Assembly (NCBI RefSeq): GCF_008974285.1 | Contig: NZ_BKZV01000001.1 | Coordinates: 107,221-171,220 of the forward strand | Direction: 5' to 3' | From: Thermogemmatispora aurantia | GTDB lineage: Bacteria; Chloroflexota; Ktedonobacteria; Ktedonobacterales; Ktedonobacteraceae | Length of the DNA: 64,000 nt | In this document: piece after piece, positions 55,976-64,000 of the stretch | Layout: the number at the start of each line of letters is the position of its first letter | How positions within the stretch are numbered: position 1 is the stretch's first letter | Position numbers and translations under genes: made by a program | Notes under the pieces: generated by a model | What the model was told of the DNA's origin: nothing | The model's input: only the letters and a program-made list of their open reading frames with translations | The model's database searches: none

Positions 55976-58135
55976 ATGTCTGTTGAGCGTTCTTCCTTTT
56001 CGTCAGGAGAGCAAGGGGAGCCGGCCCAGGCTGCCGGGTCGTCTCCGTCTCATGTCGCTGCTCAGCTGAGTGCTGGTCTCAATGCCAGCTATCTGATGGA
56101 GCCGCCTGCCCGGCGTGCGAGCGTTCCTCCTCTGCCTCCAGAACGGGCCTTGGGCCTGGCCTGGCTCTATAGCGCGCTCCTCAGCAATGGCAGGCTACTC
56201 GTTTGTCTGGATGAGACAGCGACCCCTGTGCAATGCTTCTATCCGCATATCGACGGTGGTCCACATGTGCGTTCCCTGCTCCAGGGAGTCCAGGTCGAGC
56301 GGGAGGAGCAGGCGCCGCAGGTGAGCTGGCTGGCCGAAGAAGGCTGGTCGCACGAGCTGGGTTATCTGCCATCCAGCGCCGTGGTCAGCGCTCGCTCGGA
56401 GCAATCCGACCTCGGGCTGCTTATTGAGCGTCGCCTCGCCGTCCATCCCGAGCACGATCTGCTAGTGGTTGAGCTGCGCCTGACAAATACGGGGCCGGCT
56501 CCTCTGCGCTGTAGTCTGCTCACCTACGCTGCTATTGACATCGATCTGCGTCCAGGGGGCAACTGCGCCTGGTACGATCCAGAGACGGAGCTGCTGACCT
56601 TCTTCCATGCTGATCGCTATCTGGCCCTGGGCAGCGACTGGCCCGTGGCCGATTTTGCCTGTGAACAGAGCCGTTGCGGGATCGTTGACACAGCCTTCCA
56701 GATGGCCGCTGAGCAGCGCTACAGCCGCCAGGAGTTTGCTGTTGGTCAGGTGGCGGCGGCCCTGCGTCACAATATCGGGGAGCTGTCTCCCGGGGCCAGC
56801 CACAGTGGGGTCCTGCTGTTCTCTTTCGGTCGCCAGCTAGAGGCCGTGCGTACGGTCCTGATTCAGCAGCGACACAACAGCGGTCAGTTGCTTGAGGAGA
56901 CGCTTGTCTATTGGCGCCAGCGCTGCTTACGCTTCGCGCTCAATGGTATAGAAGATGAGATTAGTCGGCTCTACGAGCGTTCGCTCATGGTGCTCCATTT
57001 GTTGAGCGACCAGGAGACGGGGGCCATCATCGCCGCGCCGGAGATGGACCCGACCTTCCGCTCAAGCGGGGGATATGGTATGTGCTGGCTGCGCGATGGA
57101 GCCTATAATGCCTATGCTCTTGATGTGGCCGGCGAGCATGAACGTGCCCGAGCCTTCTTTAACTGGGCTTTGCGGACGCAGGAGGCTGCTGGCTGCTGGT
57201 ACCAGCGCTATGATACGCAGGGGAACCTGGCACCAACTTGGGGTCTGATTCAATTTGATGAGATCGGCCTCTTTGTCTGGGCCTTGGGCCAGCACGTGGA
57301 GTTAACCGGGGATATAGAGTACGCGCGCCTAGCCTGGCCAGCGCTCAGGCGGGCCGGAGACTATATGTTACGCGAGCTGGACCCGGAGACAGGCCTGGCT
57401 CCGGTCACGAAGGATCTGTGGGAGGAGTTCGACGGGATCAGTACCTATGCCTGCGCCACGACCTGGGCCGGTTTCGCCACCCTGGCCCACCTTGCCACGC
57501 TCCTGGGCGACGAGGCTGAGATGCGGCAGTGGCAGGAAGCTGCCGCGCGCTTAAAGCAGGCTATTGAGCAGCATCTGTGGAGTGAGTCAGCAGGGCACTT
57601 CCTACGCGGTGGACGCTTGAAAGTGGCTCCGCTGGAAGATGACGAAACGACAGCCCTGGCAGCCGATGAAGTAGCAATCACGATCCGGGGTCGACGCTGG
57701 CGCGCCCGCCGTAGCGATCCGACACTCGATATCTCGATCCTGGGGCTGGCGGTTCCCTGCGGCGTCTTTGATCCGACTGATCCCCGGCTGCAGGCCACAG
57801 CCAGAGCTATTGCCGAGCGGCTGCGCAGTCCTGTCGGTGGTATTCTGCGTTACCAGGGAGATAGCTATCGCGGCGGCAACCCCTGGATACTGTGCACCCT
57901 TTGGCTGGCCTGGTACGAGGCACTGACGGGAAACCTTGCTGAAGCCGAGCAGCTCTATCGTTGGGCCGTCGAACATCGTACTGCCCTCGATCTGCTGGCT
58001 GAGCAAATCAGTCGCCAGGATGGCCAACCTTGCTGGATTATGCCACTTGGCTGGTCTCACGCCATGTTTGTGCTGGTTACCCAGGTGCTCAGAGCAAAGG
58101 GCCGGCTCCAGGCTCCCGCGCCTGCGGGAGCTTGA
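55976..58135 (+). CDS. GH15 glucoamylase/trehalase-like glycoside hydrolase
   Basis: A 719-residue protein with the archaeal/bacterial GH15 layout. An N-terminal beta-sandwich (~60-330, LLVCLDETATPVQCFYPHID) is followed by an alpha/alpha-barrel (~340-700). The latter has RSSGGYGMCWLRDGAYNAYAL, WGLIQFDEIGLFVWAL, LWEEFDGISTYACATTWAGF, a GILRYQGDSYRGGNPW loop and the closing PLGWSHAMFVLV. The Glu in LWEEFDG and a C-terminal Glu are likely acid/base residues. It should release glucose from alpha-glucans or cleave trehalose. It has no signal peptide, so it is probably cytosolic and linked to the upstream phosphorylase. The ATG at 55976 follows GGAG; the frame further upstream overlaps the promoter. 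Confidence 0.9.
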   Translation: MSVERSSFSSGEQGEPAQAAGSSPSHVAAQLSAGLNASYLMEPPARRASVPPLPPERALGLAWLYSALLSNGRLLVCLDETATPVQCFYPHIDGGPHVRSLLQGVQVEREEQAPQVSWLAEEGWSHELGYLPSSAVVSARSEQSDLGLLIERRLAVHPEHDLLVVELRLTNTGPAPLRCSLLTYAAIDIDLRPGGNCAWYDPETELLTFFHADRYLALGSDWPVADFACEQSRCGIVDTAFQMAAEQRYSRQEFAVGQVAAALRHNIGELSPGASHSGVLLFSFGRQLEAVRTVLIQQRHNSGQLLEETLVYWRQRCLRFALNGIEDEISRLYERSLMVLHLLSDQETGAIIAAPEMDPTFRSSGGYGMCWLRDGAYNAYALDVAGEHERARAFFNWALRTQEAAGCWYQRYDTQGNLAPTWGLIQFDEIGLFVWALGQHVELTGDIEYARLAWPALRRAGDYMLRELDPETGLAPVTKDLWEEFDGISTYACATTWAGFATLAHLATLLGDEAEMRQWQEAAARLKQAIEQHLWSESAGHFLRGGRLKVAPLEDDETTALAADEVAITIRGRRWRARRSDPTLDISILGLAVPCGVFDPTDPRLQATARAIAERLRSPVGGILRYQGDSYRGGNPWILCTLWLAWYEALTGNLAEAEQLYRWAVEHRTALDLLAEQISRQDGQPCWIMPLGWSHAMFVLVTQVLRAKGRLQAPAPAGA
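58112..58131 (+). other. GC hairpin at the 3' end of the GH15 gene
   Basis: Perfect 8-bp stem with a 4-nt loop in the last codons. No T-run, so it is not a standard terminator. Confidence 0.5.
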
Positions 58136-58201
58136 GAGAACAGGCGAGTCTGGTCAACAACGAATGTTGTCGACTATGCGGCGCTCATGCGAGGTGAAAG
58201 C

Positions 58202-59233
58202 GTGGCCGAACTCTGGGTCGTGCTACAGGAACAAGATGGCCTGCCCCCTGAGTACAATCAGGAGGTGCTTGCTGAGGCACAGGAGCTGGCCAAACAACAT
58301 TCAGGCAGATTGCAGCTTTGCGCAGTGCAGCTGCGCGCTCCTCTTCCTACTGCTACCGAGAAGAGCACGGAGCCGTTTTTCAAGAGCATCGTGCCTGAAC
58401 GCTTTTATGTGCTGGAGCATCCCTCCCTGGAGCGTTACACAACTGAGGGCTATGTTGCGGCGCTGAGTTGGCTCATCCGAGCGCATACGCCGGCGTTGAT
58501 CGTAACCAGCGCGACGGCCAATGGCCAGGACTGGGCCCCACGCCTGGCAGCGCAGCTCGGGTTACCCTTTGTGGCGCGCTGCCTGCGTTTTGTGCTGGAG
58601 CAAGATACCCTACTGACGCTGCGGGCCTTGTACGGCGGCCGGGCTTACGTCCAGACTCGTACCCGGCTGGGACGGCTGCCAGCGCTGGTGACCTTTGCAC
58701 CGGGCACGCGGGGAACACCGTCGGCAAGCCGTTCGCAGCTGGGGCGTTCACCGGAGCCAGAGGTGCTTCGCTATCAGCTTCCGCTTGCCATTGAGGAGCA
58801 AAGCCCGCGTCTGCAGCATCTTGGGATCGAGGCCCCGGCAGCAGAGGAAGTAGAGCTAGAGGCAGCGGAGAAGATCGTTGCCGGCGGTCGAGGTGTTGGC
58901 CGCGAGGGGTTTGCCGAGCTTGCCACCTTTGCTCGTCTGCTAGGTGCCGCGGTGGGAGCCAGTCGCGTAGCGACCGATCGTGGCTGGGTTGAGCCAGAGC
59001 GCCAGATTGGAGCGACTGGCAAAAGCGTCAGCCCAAGACTTTACATTGCCTGTGGCATTTCAGGCGCAGCTCAACACACCAGCGGCATTCGGGAGGCCCA
59101 AACCATCATCGCCATCAACCCCGACCGCAACGCCCCGATCTTTGCGCTGGCCGATCTGGGACTTTTAGGCGATGCCAGAGAGATTCTGCGACGCGCCATC
59201 CAGCTGCTACAAGAAGAGTCGGTAGGGGTCTAA
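58202..59233 (+). CDS. etfA: Electron transfer flavoprotein alpha subunit (FixB-like)
   Basis: A 343-residue EtfA. The N-terminal domain (~1-180) has AELWVVLQEQDGLPPEYNQE and LIVTSATANGQDWAPRLAAQ. The C-terminal FAD domain has AEKIVAGGRGVG, GAAVGASRVATDRGW, QIGATGKSVSPRLYIACGIS, GAAQHTSGI and INPDRNAPIF. It pairs with EtfB (62403-63281), but the two are separated by an MDR protein, fixC and fixX. GTG at 58202 is preferred: GAGGTGA lies just upstream, while the ATG at 58187 has no SD. Electron partner is probably FixC/FixX downstream. Confidence 0.93.
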   Translation: MAELWVVLQEQDGLPPEYNQEVLAEAQELAKQHSGRLQLCAVQLRAPLPTATEKSTEPFFKSIVPERFYVLEHPSLERYTTEGYVAALSWLIRAHTPALIVTSATANGQDWAPRLAAQLGLPFVARCLRFVLEQDTLLTLRALYGGRAYVQTRTRLGRLPALVTFAPGTRGTPSASRSQLGRSPEPEVLRYQLPLAIEEQSPRLQHLGIEAPAAEEVELEAAEKIVAGGRGVGREGFAELATFARLLGAAVGASRVATDRGWVEPERQIGATGKSVSPRLYIACGISGAAQHTSGIREAQTIIAINPDRNAPIFALADLGLLGDAREILRRAIQLLQEESVGV

Positions 59234-59336
59234 GCGTTTCAATTCAGTCCTCTACTGCTCTTTTTACCTTCCTGTCTGATCTGGTCTGACCTGATTGAGC
59301 TGTCTGGCCGGCTGATTGCCAGCGTTCTTTCTGGTT

Positions 59337-59366
59337 TTGCCAGTCACCAGGCGGAATGGATACAAT
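59337..59366 (+). promoter_or_regulatory. Promoter of the quinone-reductase-like gene
   Basis: TTGCCA (59337-59342), 18 nt, TACAAT (59361-59366): 5/6 and 5/6. Leader about 55 nt. Confidence 0.65.
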
Positions 59367-59427
59367 ATATCAAGCCAGGAGCAACACATCCTGACGATTC
59401 ACGAGAAGCGAGGAGCAAGACATCGCC

Positions 59428-60375
59428 ATGAAAGCTGTGCAATTTGCTCGTTACGGCGGACCCGAAGTTTTGGAACTGCGCGAGGTCCCGGACCCTGTTC
59501 CCGCAGCAGACGAAGTGCTCGTCGACGTGAAAGCAACGACAGTTAATCGTCTGGATCTTTTTCAGCGGGCTGGCAGCAGACCGGTGCCCAACCTGCCTTA
59601 CACGCCAGGTCTAGAGGCGGCGGGTGTGGTAGTCGAAGACAGCAACGGTTTCAAGGCAGGTGAGCGCGTGCTCACCACGCGGGCGCCGGAGGCGCGTGGG
59701 GGTGGTGGCTATGCCAGCCGGATCGCGGTGCCTGCCTCCCACCTGGTACGCATTCCCAATGAGGTCACTTTCGAGCAGGCGGCAGCAGCCGGTCTGGCGG
59801 CCTCGACGGCCTGGGCGGCGCTGTTCGACCTGGGGAACCTCAAGGCAGGTGAGCGCGTGCTCGTATGGGCGGGCGCAAGTGGAGTCGGGACGTGGGCCAT
59901 CCAGTTCGCCAGACATGTCGGTGCCTGGGTCACCACGACAGCCAGCAACACGGAGAAATCCGAGACACTGCGCCGCCTGGGAGCCGATATGATCGTCAAC
60001 TATCGTGAGGAAAAGGTCGGTCAGGTAGTGCGCAATGCTCACGGCGTCAACCTGGTCATTGAATTAGTCGGTACCACCCTACAGGATAGCATCGATGCCT
60101 GCGTGAACGACGGACGTGTGGTGCTGATCGGCAACCTGGGCGGCCAGCACTCTACTGTTGACACACAGTCCTGGCGCCTCAAACGAGTGAAGGTCATCGG
60201 CGGTGGCACCTTGCGCACTTCGCCCGCCAATGAGCAGCGCATTCTGCAGCTGATTGCCGAGAAGGCAGTCTCGCCGATCATAGCGCGCGTTATGCCGATC
60301 AACGAGGTGGCCGAAGCTCATCGCCTGTTAGCGGCAGGTGAGGTTACTGGCAAGATTGTCCTCCTGCACAGCTGA
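59428..60375 (+). CDS. MDR-family NADPH:quinone-reductase-like protein
   Basis: A 315-residue medium-chain dehydrogenase/reductase without the structural or catalytic zinc ligands. It starts KAVQFARYGGPEVLELREVP, has a GroES-like domain with PYTPGLEAAGVVVE, and a Rossmann fold with GASGVGTWAIQFARHVGA (dinucleotide loop 149-154). The end (INEVAEAHRLLAAGEVTGKIVLL) is typical of quinone oxidoreductases (Qor-like). It should reduce quinones or enals with NADPH. It interrupts the etfA-fixC order and has its own promoter, so it may be a later insertion or a functional partner. Confidence 0.9.
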   Translation: MKAVQFARYGGPEVLELREVPDPVPAADEVLVDVKATTVNRLDLFQRAGSRPVPNLPYTPGLEAAGVVVEDSNGFKAGERVLTTRAPEARGGGGYASRIAVPASHLVRIPNEVTFEQAAAAGLAASTAWAALFDLGNLKAGERVLVWAGASGVGTWAIQFARHVGAWVTTTASNTEKSETLRRLGADMIVNYREEKVGQVVRNAHGVNLVIELVGTTLQDSIDACVNDGRVVLIGNLGGQHSTVDTQSWRLKRVKVIGGGTLRTSPANEQRILQLIAEKAVSPIIARVMPINEVAEAHRLLAAGEVTGKIVLLHS

Positions 60376-60646
60376 GTCACTATCGGCAAGGGAAAAGAGG
60401 GAAGCTGGTCCGGAGCATAACAGATCTGTCCCCAGCATCGTCTGCTCGACCTGCTCCAGGCCGGCCCTCCCTCCAGTATGCTCAGGTCCTTCTACGTAGC
60501 AGCTAGCAATCTGGCTATGGACAGCACAACGCGGCAAAGGAGCGTGCTCCGAGGCTATGCCAGACCAGGTTAGCGCGAGCTGATCGCGAAGCAGCGGTAC
60601 AGGCAGTACAGCAGTACAGTGTGTCGACGAAAGCTGAGACGAAGCA

Positions 60647-61957
60647 ATGCATGCGCAGCAGCAGTTTGACGTGATCGTTGTGGGTGCCGGGCCAGCGGGA
60701 AGCAGTGCAGCGCTGGCGCTGGCACGCGCCGGTTTGCGCGTGGCTCTGATCGAGCGCGGCGAGTATCCCGGTGCGAAAAATGTCTCTGGAGCGGTCTTCT
60801 ATGCGCCTGGTCTGCTGGCTGAACTGCTCCCTACTTTCTGGGACGAGGCCCCTTTCGAGCGCTATATCACGCGCCGAGTACTGACCTTCCTGGGAAAGGA
60901 ATCCGCCTTCTCACTCGACTTCCGCACCCGCCATTTCGCTATCCCTCCTTACAATGGGGTGACGGTTCTGCGCCCCAAATTTGACCGCTGGTTGGCCAGC
61001 AAGGCTGTCGAGGCCGGCGCGCTGCTCATTACTTCGACAGTGGTCGATGACCTGCTCTACGAGGGAGAGCGCGTTATCGGGGTTCAATGCCGGCGTGACG
61101 ACGGGGTCCTCTATGCCCCCGTGGTCATTGCTGCTGACGGTGCCAATTCCTTCCTGGCCAAAAAAGCTGGCCTGCAACGGGAGTTTTCCGCCGAAGAGAT
61201 GAGCCTGGGCGTCAAGGAGGTGCTCCGCCTGGGAGAGCATGCGATCGAGGAGCGTTTCAATCTGACGGGTGATGAGGGTATGGCCAGCGAGTATGTGGGC
61301 GAGGCCACTGGCAGCGTCAAAGGCGGGGCATTTCTGTATACCAATCGCGACACACTCTCGCTCGGGATCATCGTCCAGATTGCCTCGCTGGCTCAGGAGC
61401 GGGTCAGACCCTATGAGTTGCTCGACCGCTTCAAACAGCACCCAGCGGTCGCCCCTCTGGTGCGCGATGGTGTGACACTGGAGTACTCGGCCCACATGAT
61501 TCCCGAAGGAGGCTGGCAGCTTGTCCCCCGCCTGGTACGCGCTGGCCTGCTGGTGGCTGGCGATGCTGCCGCCCTGGTCTTCGCCGCAGGCATTTTTCTA
61601 GAAGGCATGAACTTCGCTGTGGCTTCTGGCCTGGCCGCCGCTGAAACGGCGCTTGAGGCTCACCGACATGGGGATTTTTCTACAGCGACTCTCATGGGCT
61701 ATCGGAAACGCCTGGAGCAGTCTTTTGTGTTGCAGGACCTGCAGCGCTTCCGCCTGACCCCCGCCTTTGTGAATAACGAGCGTTTGCAGAATCTTTATCC
61801 TGAACTGTTGTGTCAGGCAGCTGAACAGGTCTTTCGCTCGGAGGGCAGGCCACGCAAGAAGCTAGGGTCAACGATCCTGGCGACACTACGCAGCAAGGTC
61901 TCGCTCTGGACCCTCCTGCGCGATGGATGGCAGGCGGGGCGCGCGCTCTTCTTTTAA
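60647..61957 (+). CDS. fixC: FixC-type flavoprotein (ETF:quinone oxidoreductase family)
   Basis: A 436-residue FAD protein of the FixC/ETF-QO family. FAD loop VVGAGPAGSSAALALARAG (G13-x-G15-x2-G18), GAKNVSGAVFYAPGL, VLRPKFDRWLASKAVE, VIAADGANSFLAKKAG and AGDAAALVFAAGIFLEGMNF. With FixX it takes electrons from EtfAB and delivers them to quinone; in some organisms EtfABCX also bifurcates electrons to ferredoxin. It begins 271 nt after the MDR gene, in a gap with short GTACAG-type repeats. The SD is weak (GAGACGAAG). Confidence 0.94.
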   Translation: MHAQQQFDVIVVGAGPAGSSAALALARAGLRVALIERGEYPGAKNVSGAVFYAPGLLAELLPTFWDEAPFERYITRRVLTFLGKESAFSLDFRTRHFAIPPYNGVTVLRPKFDRWLASKAVEAGALLITSTVVDDLLYEGERVIGVQCRRDDGVLYAPVVIAADGANSFLAKKAGLQREFSAEEMSLGVKEVLRLGEHAIEERFNLTGDEGMASEYVGEATGSVKGGAFLYTNRDTLSLGIIVQIASLAQERVRPYELLDRFKQHPAVAPLVRDGVTLEYSAHMIPEGGWQLVPRLVRAGLLVAGDAAALVFAAGIFLEGMNFAVASGLAAAETALEAHRHGDFSTATLMGYRKRLEQSFVLQDLQRFRLTPAFVNNERLQNLYPELLCQAAEQVFRSEGRPRKKLGSTILATLRSKVSLWTLLRDGWQAGRALFF

Positions 61958-62034
61958 GAAAAAGAATCCAGCGAGGCGCGCTTTGCCTTTCCTGCTCTGT
62001 TCGTTAGTGCGCTTCAGGAGTGCATGGAGTAGAC

Positions 62035-62343
62035 GTGACTATGCAACAGATAGCATCTGAGCCAGTGCTGATGCAACCTATCGAAGAACGGCTAGAACTG
62101 GTGCGTTTCAAGGTCGATAAGAGGCCACACATTCGCGTTCATACTGAGGCCTGCCGAGGCTGTGACCTGACTCCCTGTGTCTATGTCTGCCCTGCGGGAC
62201 TATTCGAGATTCTCGGGGGGGAGATGCATTTCTCCTACGAGCATTGCCTGGAGTGCGGTACGTGCTATGTGGCCTGCGAGCGCAAAGCCATCGAGTGGGA
62301 TTATCCCCGCGGAGGCTGGGGAGTCAGTTTTCGAGCCTCATAA
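62035..62343 (+). CDS. fixX: FixX-type ferredoxin
   Basis: A 102-residue ferredoxin-like partner of FixC. It has eight cysteines: CRGCDLTPCVYVCP and CLECGTCYVAC, enough for two 4Fe-4S clusters. The closing WDYPRGGWGVSFR is the usual FixX end. The start is uncertain: GTG at 62035 (GGAG 5 nt upstream), ATG at 62041 and GTG at 62020 are all in frame. It lies between fixC and etfB and likely passes electrons to FixC. Confidence 0.92.
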   Translation: MTMQQIASEPVLMQPIEERLELVRFKVDKRPHIRVHTEACRGCDLTPCVYVCPAGLFEILGGEMHFSYEHCLECGTCYVACERKAIEWDYPRGGWGVSFRAS

Positions 62344-62402
62344 GAGGCTCTCCAACTCAGACTGGATCACAGCACAGGGAAGGTCCACCCAAAGGAGAGA
62401 CC

Positions 62403-63281
62403 ATGCGCATCGCTGTCTGCCTAAAGCAGGCTCCTGATTGTAGTTCGGTCTATGTTGATCCCATCAGCGGCGAGGTCGATACGGAGCGCTTCGTCCAGAC
62501 GTTGAATGCCGCTGATGCTTGTGCCCTGGAGGCGGCCCTGCGCTTGAAGGAGCAATTAGGAGTAGGGTCAGTTTTTGCGCTCACCCTGGGGCCAGGCGAG
62601 AGCGAGGAGGTGCTGCGCGTCGCTTTAGCAATGGGAGCTGACACTATCGAACGCCTCTGGCATCCGAGCGCTGCTGATTGGGGGCCCTTGACGATTGCAG
62701 CCGCGCTGGCAGCGCGCTTGCGCGCTGATCCTTCCTTGCCCGATCTGATCTTTTGTGGAGAACAGAGCAGCGACTGGGCCTCTGGGACAGTGGGGCCAGC
62801 ACTGGCGGCCTACCTGGGTTTGCCCCAAATTACGGGCGTGATAGGGCTGGAGGCGCACCAGGATTCTGGCCAGCTCCTTTTACGAGTCACTCGCCGTCTA
62901 GAACGCGGCTACCGCGAGCGGCTACTGGCCAGGCCTCCCGTGTTGCTCACTGTACACGAGACACTCAACGAGCCGCGCTATCCCTCTTTGCCTGCCCACC
63001 TGGCAGCGCTACGGGCCACGATCACTGTGCGCGACCCGCTGAGTCTGCCCCAGTTTGCCGCTGATTTCGAGGCAGAGGAGACAACCATCGTTGAGGTACG
63101 TACGCCACGCCCGCGCCCACATCGCCTTCCCATCCCCGATAGTCAGCTGAGCCCTTTTGAACGCATCGGAGAGATTATCACCGGTGGCACGTCTCGACGG
63201 CAAGCTCGCCTGGTCGAGGGATCGCCCGAAGAGCTGGCCCATGAGTTGATGCGCTTTCTGAAAGAACGAGGCTTTGTCTGA
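62403..63281 (+). CDS. etfB: Electron transfer flavoprotein beta subunit (FixA-like)
   Basis: A 292-residue EtfB: RIAVCLKQAPDCSSVYVDP, LNAADACALEAALRLKEQ, LTLGPGESEEVLRVALAMGA, IFCGEQSSDWASGTVGPALA and YRERLLARPPVLLTVHETLNEPRYPSL. It binds AMP or FAD, depending on class, and forms the heterodimer with EtfA. The ATG at 62403 is set by AAAGGAGA 5 nt upstream. The long C-terminal extension resembles FixA-type EtfB more than the mitochondrial type, but bifurcation cannot be decided by eye. It ends the operon at a strong terminator. Confidence 0.94.
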   Translation: MRIAVCLKQAPDCSSVYVDPISGEVDTERFVQTLNAADACALEAALRLKEQLGVGSVFALTLGPGESEEVLRVALAMGADTIERLWHPSAADWGPLTIAAALAARLRADPSLPDLIFCGEQSSDWASGTVGPALAAYLGLPQITGVIGLEAHQDSGQLLLRVTRRLERGYRERLLARPPVLLTVHETLNEPRYPSLPAHLAALRATITVRDPLSLPQFAADFEAEETTIVEVRTPRPRPHRLPIPDSQLSPFERIGEIITGGTSRRQARLVEGSPEELAHELMRFLKERGFV

Positions 63282-63341
63282 ATAAGCGGTTCGGCTACCT
63301 GCCTAGCTGCAGCAGAGTGCGAGCACGCTGCAGCCGATTAG

Positions 63342-63390
63342 CTGCTGTCCTGGTAGAGCACTTGCCCCACCAGGACAGCAGGTCCTTTTC
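63342..63390 (+). terminator. Terminator of the etf/fix operon
   Basis: A perfect 13-bp stem (63342-63354 with 63369-63381), a 14-nt loop, then GTCCTTTTC. A smaller 7-bp stem (63306-63312 with 63328-63334) precedes it. Confidence 0.85.
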
Positions 63391-63411
63391 TCTCCCAGGG
63401 TCGGCTCCAGC

Positions 63412-64000
63412 TCAGGGTGCAACTCCCAGGCCCTTACGGATGAGAAGCGCCATTGGATAATAGCCGGCGTCCTGTCCTATGGGCTGACGCTGCCACCACC
63501 AGGCCCAGATGCGTTCCGCTGCCAGCACCGGGTTGAAGTGCGCCCCCGGCGGCGGATTGTCCCCATAGCTGAGCCACAGCAGCGGCCCTACTCCAACATA
63601 GGGAGCCGGCGGTCCACATCGCTGCTTCGCGCTGGGAATGCAGGGAGGCGGCATGTAGCCTTGATCCCACCACGAGCGCATCTGGTACTCATGATAGAGA
63701 TAGTCGCCGTTGGGGCCAGCGTATTGCTGCTGGAAGCCATTGGCAATACTATCGCCACCCGCAATGATCACGGGTATGCTCTTGGCTGTTGCCGGGCAGC
63801 CATTGGGGTACTCCAGGCAGACATTGGGGTAGTCACGCAGATACCAGATAAGTGGCCAGGTTGCATCATCGGTGAGTCCGATGGCGAGCTGATGACGACC
63901 TCCATCCAGCTTGCGATCCAGCTCCTCAATCTTGGCCATCACCGTGTTCACATCCATCGTCGTCTGCACATAGATCAGCATCTCATGCGGCGCATCCGCC
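63412..64000 (-). CDS. C-terminal part of a membrane protein resembling Agl23/TIGR03663
   Basis: The frame is open to the right edge of the window, so the N-terminal part is missing; at least 195 residues are here. The visible part has HEMLIYVQTTMDVNTVMAKI, TWPLIWYLRDYPNVCLEYP and ERIWAWWWQRQPIG, with no membrane helix. This fits, from memory, the extracytoplasmic tail of the TIGR03663 (Agl23-like) family. Those proteins have a GT39-type membrane domain and are linked to glycan flipping or protein glycosylation. The family assignment is provisional. It converges with the etf operon. Confidence 0.65.
   Translation of the reverse strand, partial: ADAPHEMLIYVQTTMDVNTVMAKIEELDRKLDGGRHQLAIGLTDDATWPLIWYLRDYPNVCLEYPNGCPATAKSIPVIIAGGDSIANGFQQQYAGPNGDYLYHEYQMRSWWDQGYMPPPCIPSAKQRCGPPAPYVGVGPLLWLSYGDNPPPGAHFNPVLAAERIWAWWWQRQPIGQDAGYYPMALLIRKGLGVAP

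Noticed and set aside
51563..63411. Search for an mftA-like small gene in the gaps of the redox region
   Set aside because: No frame ending in the MftA-type C-terminal signature was found in any gap.
63282..63411. A bidirectional terminator for the convergent right-edge gene
   Set aside because: Only the plus side of the stem is followed by a T-rich tract; the minus side lacks one.

Overview
The window is a GC-rich, gene-dense bacterial chromosome segment with no rRNA, CRISPR array, insertion sequence or phage gene that I can see. I infer a member of the Chloroflexota, probably class Ktedonobacteria (Thermogemmatispora-like). The reasons are the gene content and fusions: DUF4388/PATAN proteins, an MglA-like GTPase beside a LuxR-type regulator, FadH/OYE oxidoreductases of the mycofactocin-associated type next to an EtfABCX set, an AroKB fusion, and frequent GTG/TTG starts with strong Shine-Dalgarno (SD) sites. 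This is a judgement from protein character, not a database match. Many intergenic regions carry good sigma70-type promoters (TTGACA-17-TATAAT-like), which I used to decide starts.

Layout. 0-5.1 kb: EF-G-like GTPase, an alpha/beta-hydrolase esterase, a DUF4388 protein and a LON-domain protein. 5.4-9.7 kb (minus): a cysteinyl-tRNA synthetase fused to a family-2-like glycosyltransferase and a His-rich tail, a YqeY protein and an unknown protein. 9.9-14.9 kb: MFS transporter, delta-1-pyrroline-5-carboxylate dehydrogenase, MBL-fold hydrolase and a second DUF4388 protein behind a long leader. 15.6-16.9 kb: a Tat-exported phosphoesterase. 17-24.3 kb (minus): a long operon aroKB-aroQ-pepQ-like-efp-accB-like-xseA-xseB-DUF212-acetyltransferase, in which the AccB-like protein lacks the biotinylated lysine. 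24.3-27.5 kb: a secreted CHAP-domain protein with 60-bp tandem repeats, and tRNA-Val(GAC).

27.8-38 kb (minus): the classical block rpsB-tsf-pyrH-frr-uppS-cdsA-dxr-rseP-ispG, joining translation, UMP synthesis, phospholipid and undecaprenyl synthesis and the non-mevalonate isoprenoid pathway. The gap between rpsB and tsf is unusually long. 38.4-41.3 kb: a LuxR-type response regulator and dxs. 41.3-42.7 kb: two strong tandem promoters around a candidate structured RNA, then an extremely acidic protein. 42.9-45.8 kb (minus): glutamate dehydrogenase and gatB. 46-48.5 kb: MglA-like GTPase and an atypical response regulator, both behind hairpin-rich leaders, and a small membrane protein.

49-58 kb (plus): alpha-glucan phosphorylase, two FadH/OYE oxidoreductases and a GH15 glucoamylase-like enzyme. 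58.2-63.3 kb (plus): etfA, a quinone-reductase-like MDR protein, fixC, fixX and etfB, ended by a strong terminator. This suggests a flavin-based electron route from an oxidoreductase through EtfAB to the quinone pool via FixCX. At the right edge is the C-terminal part of a membrane protein resembling the Agl23/TIGR03663 family. The least ordinary items are the CysS-glycosyltransferase fusion, the lysine-less AccB, the candidate RNA at 41.5 kb, the hairpin-rich leaders, and the mycofactocin-type redox genes without mycofactocin biosynthesis genes in view.
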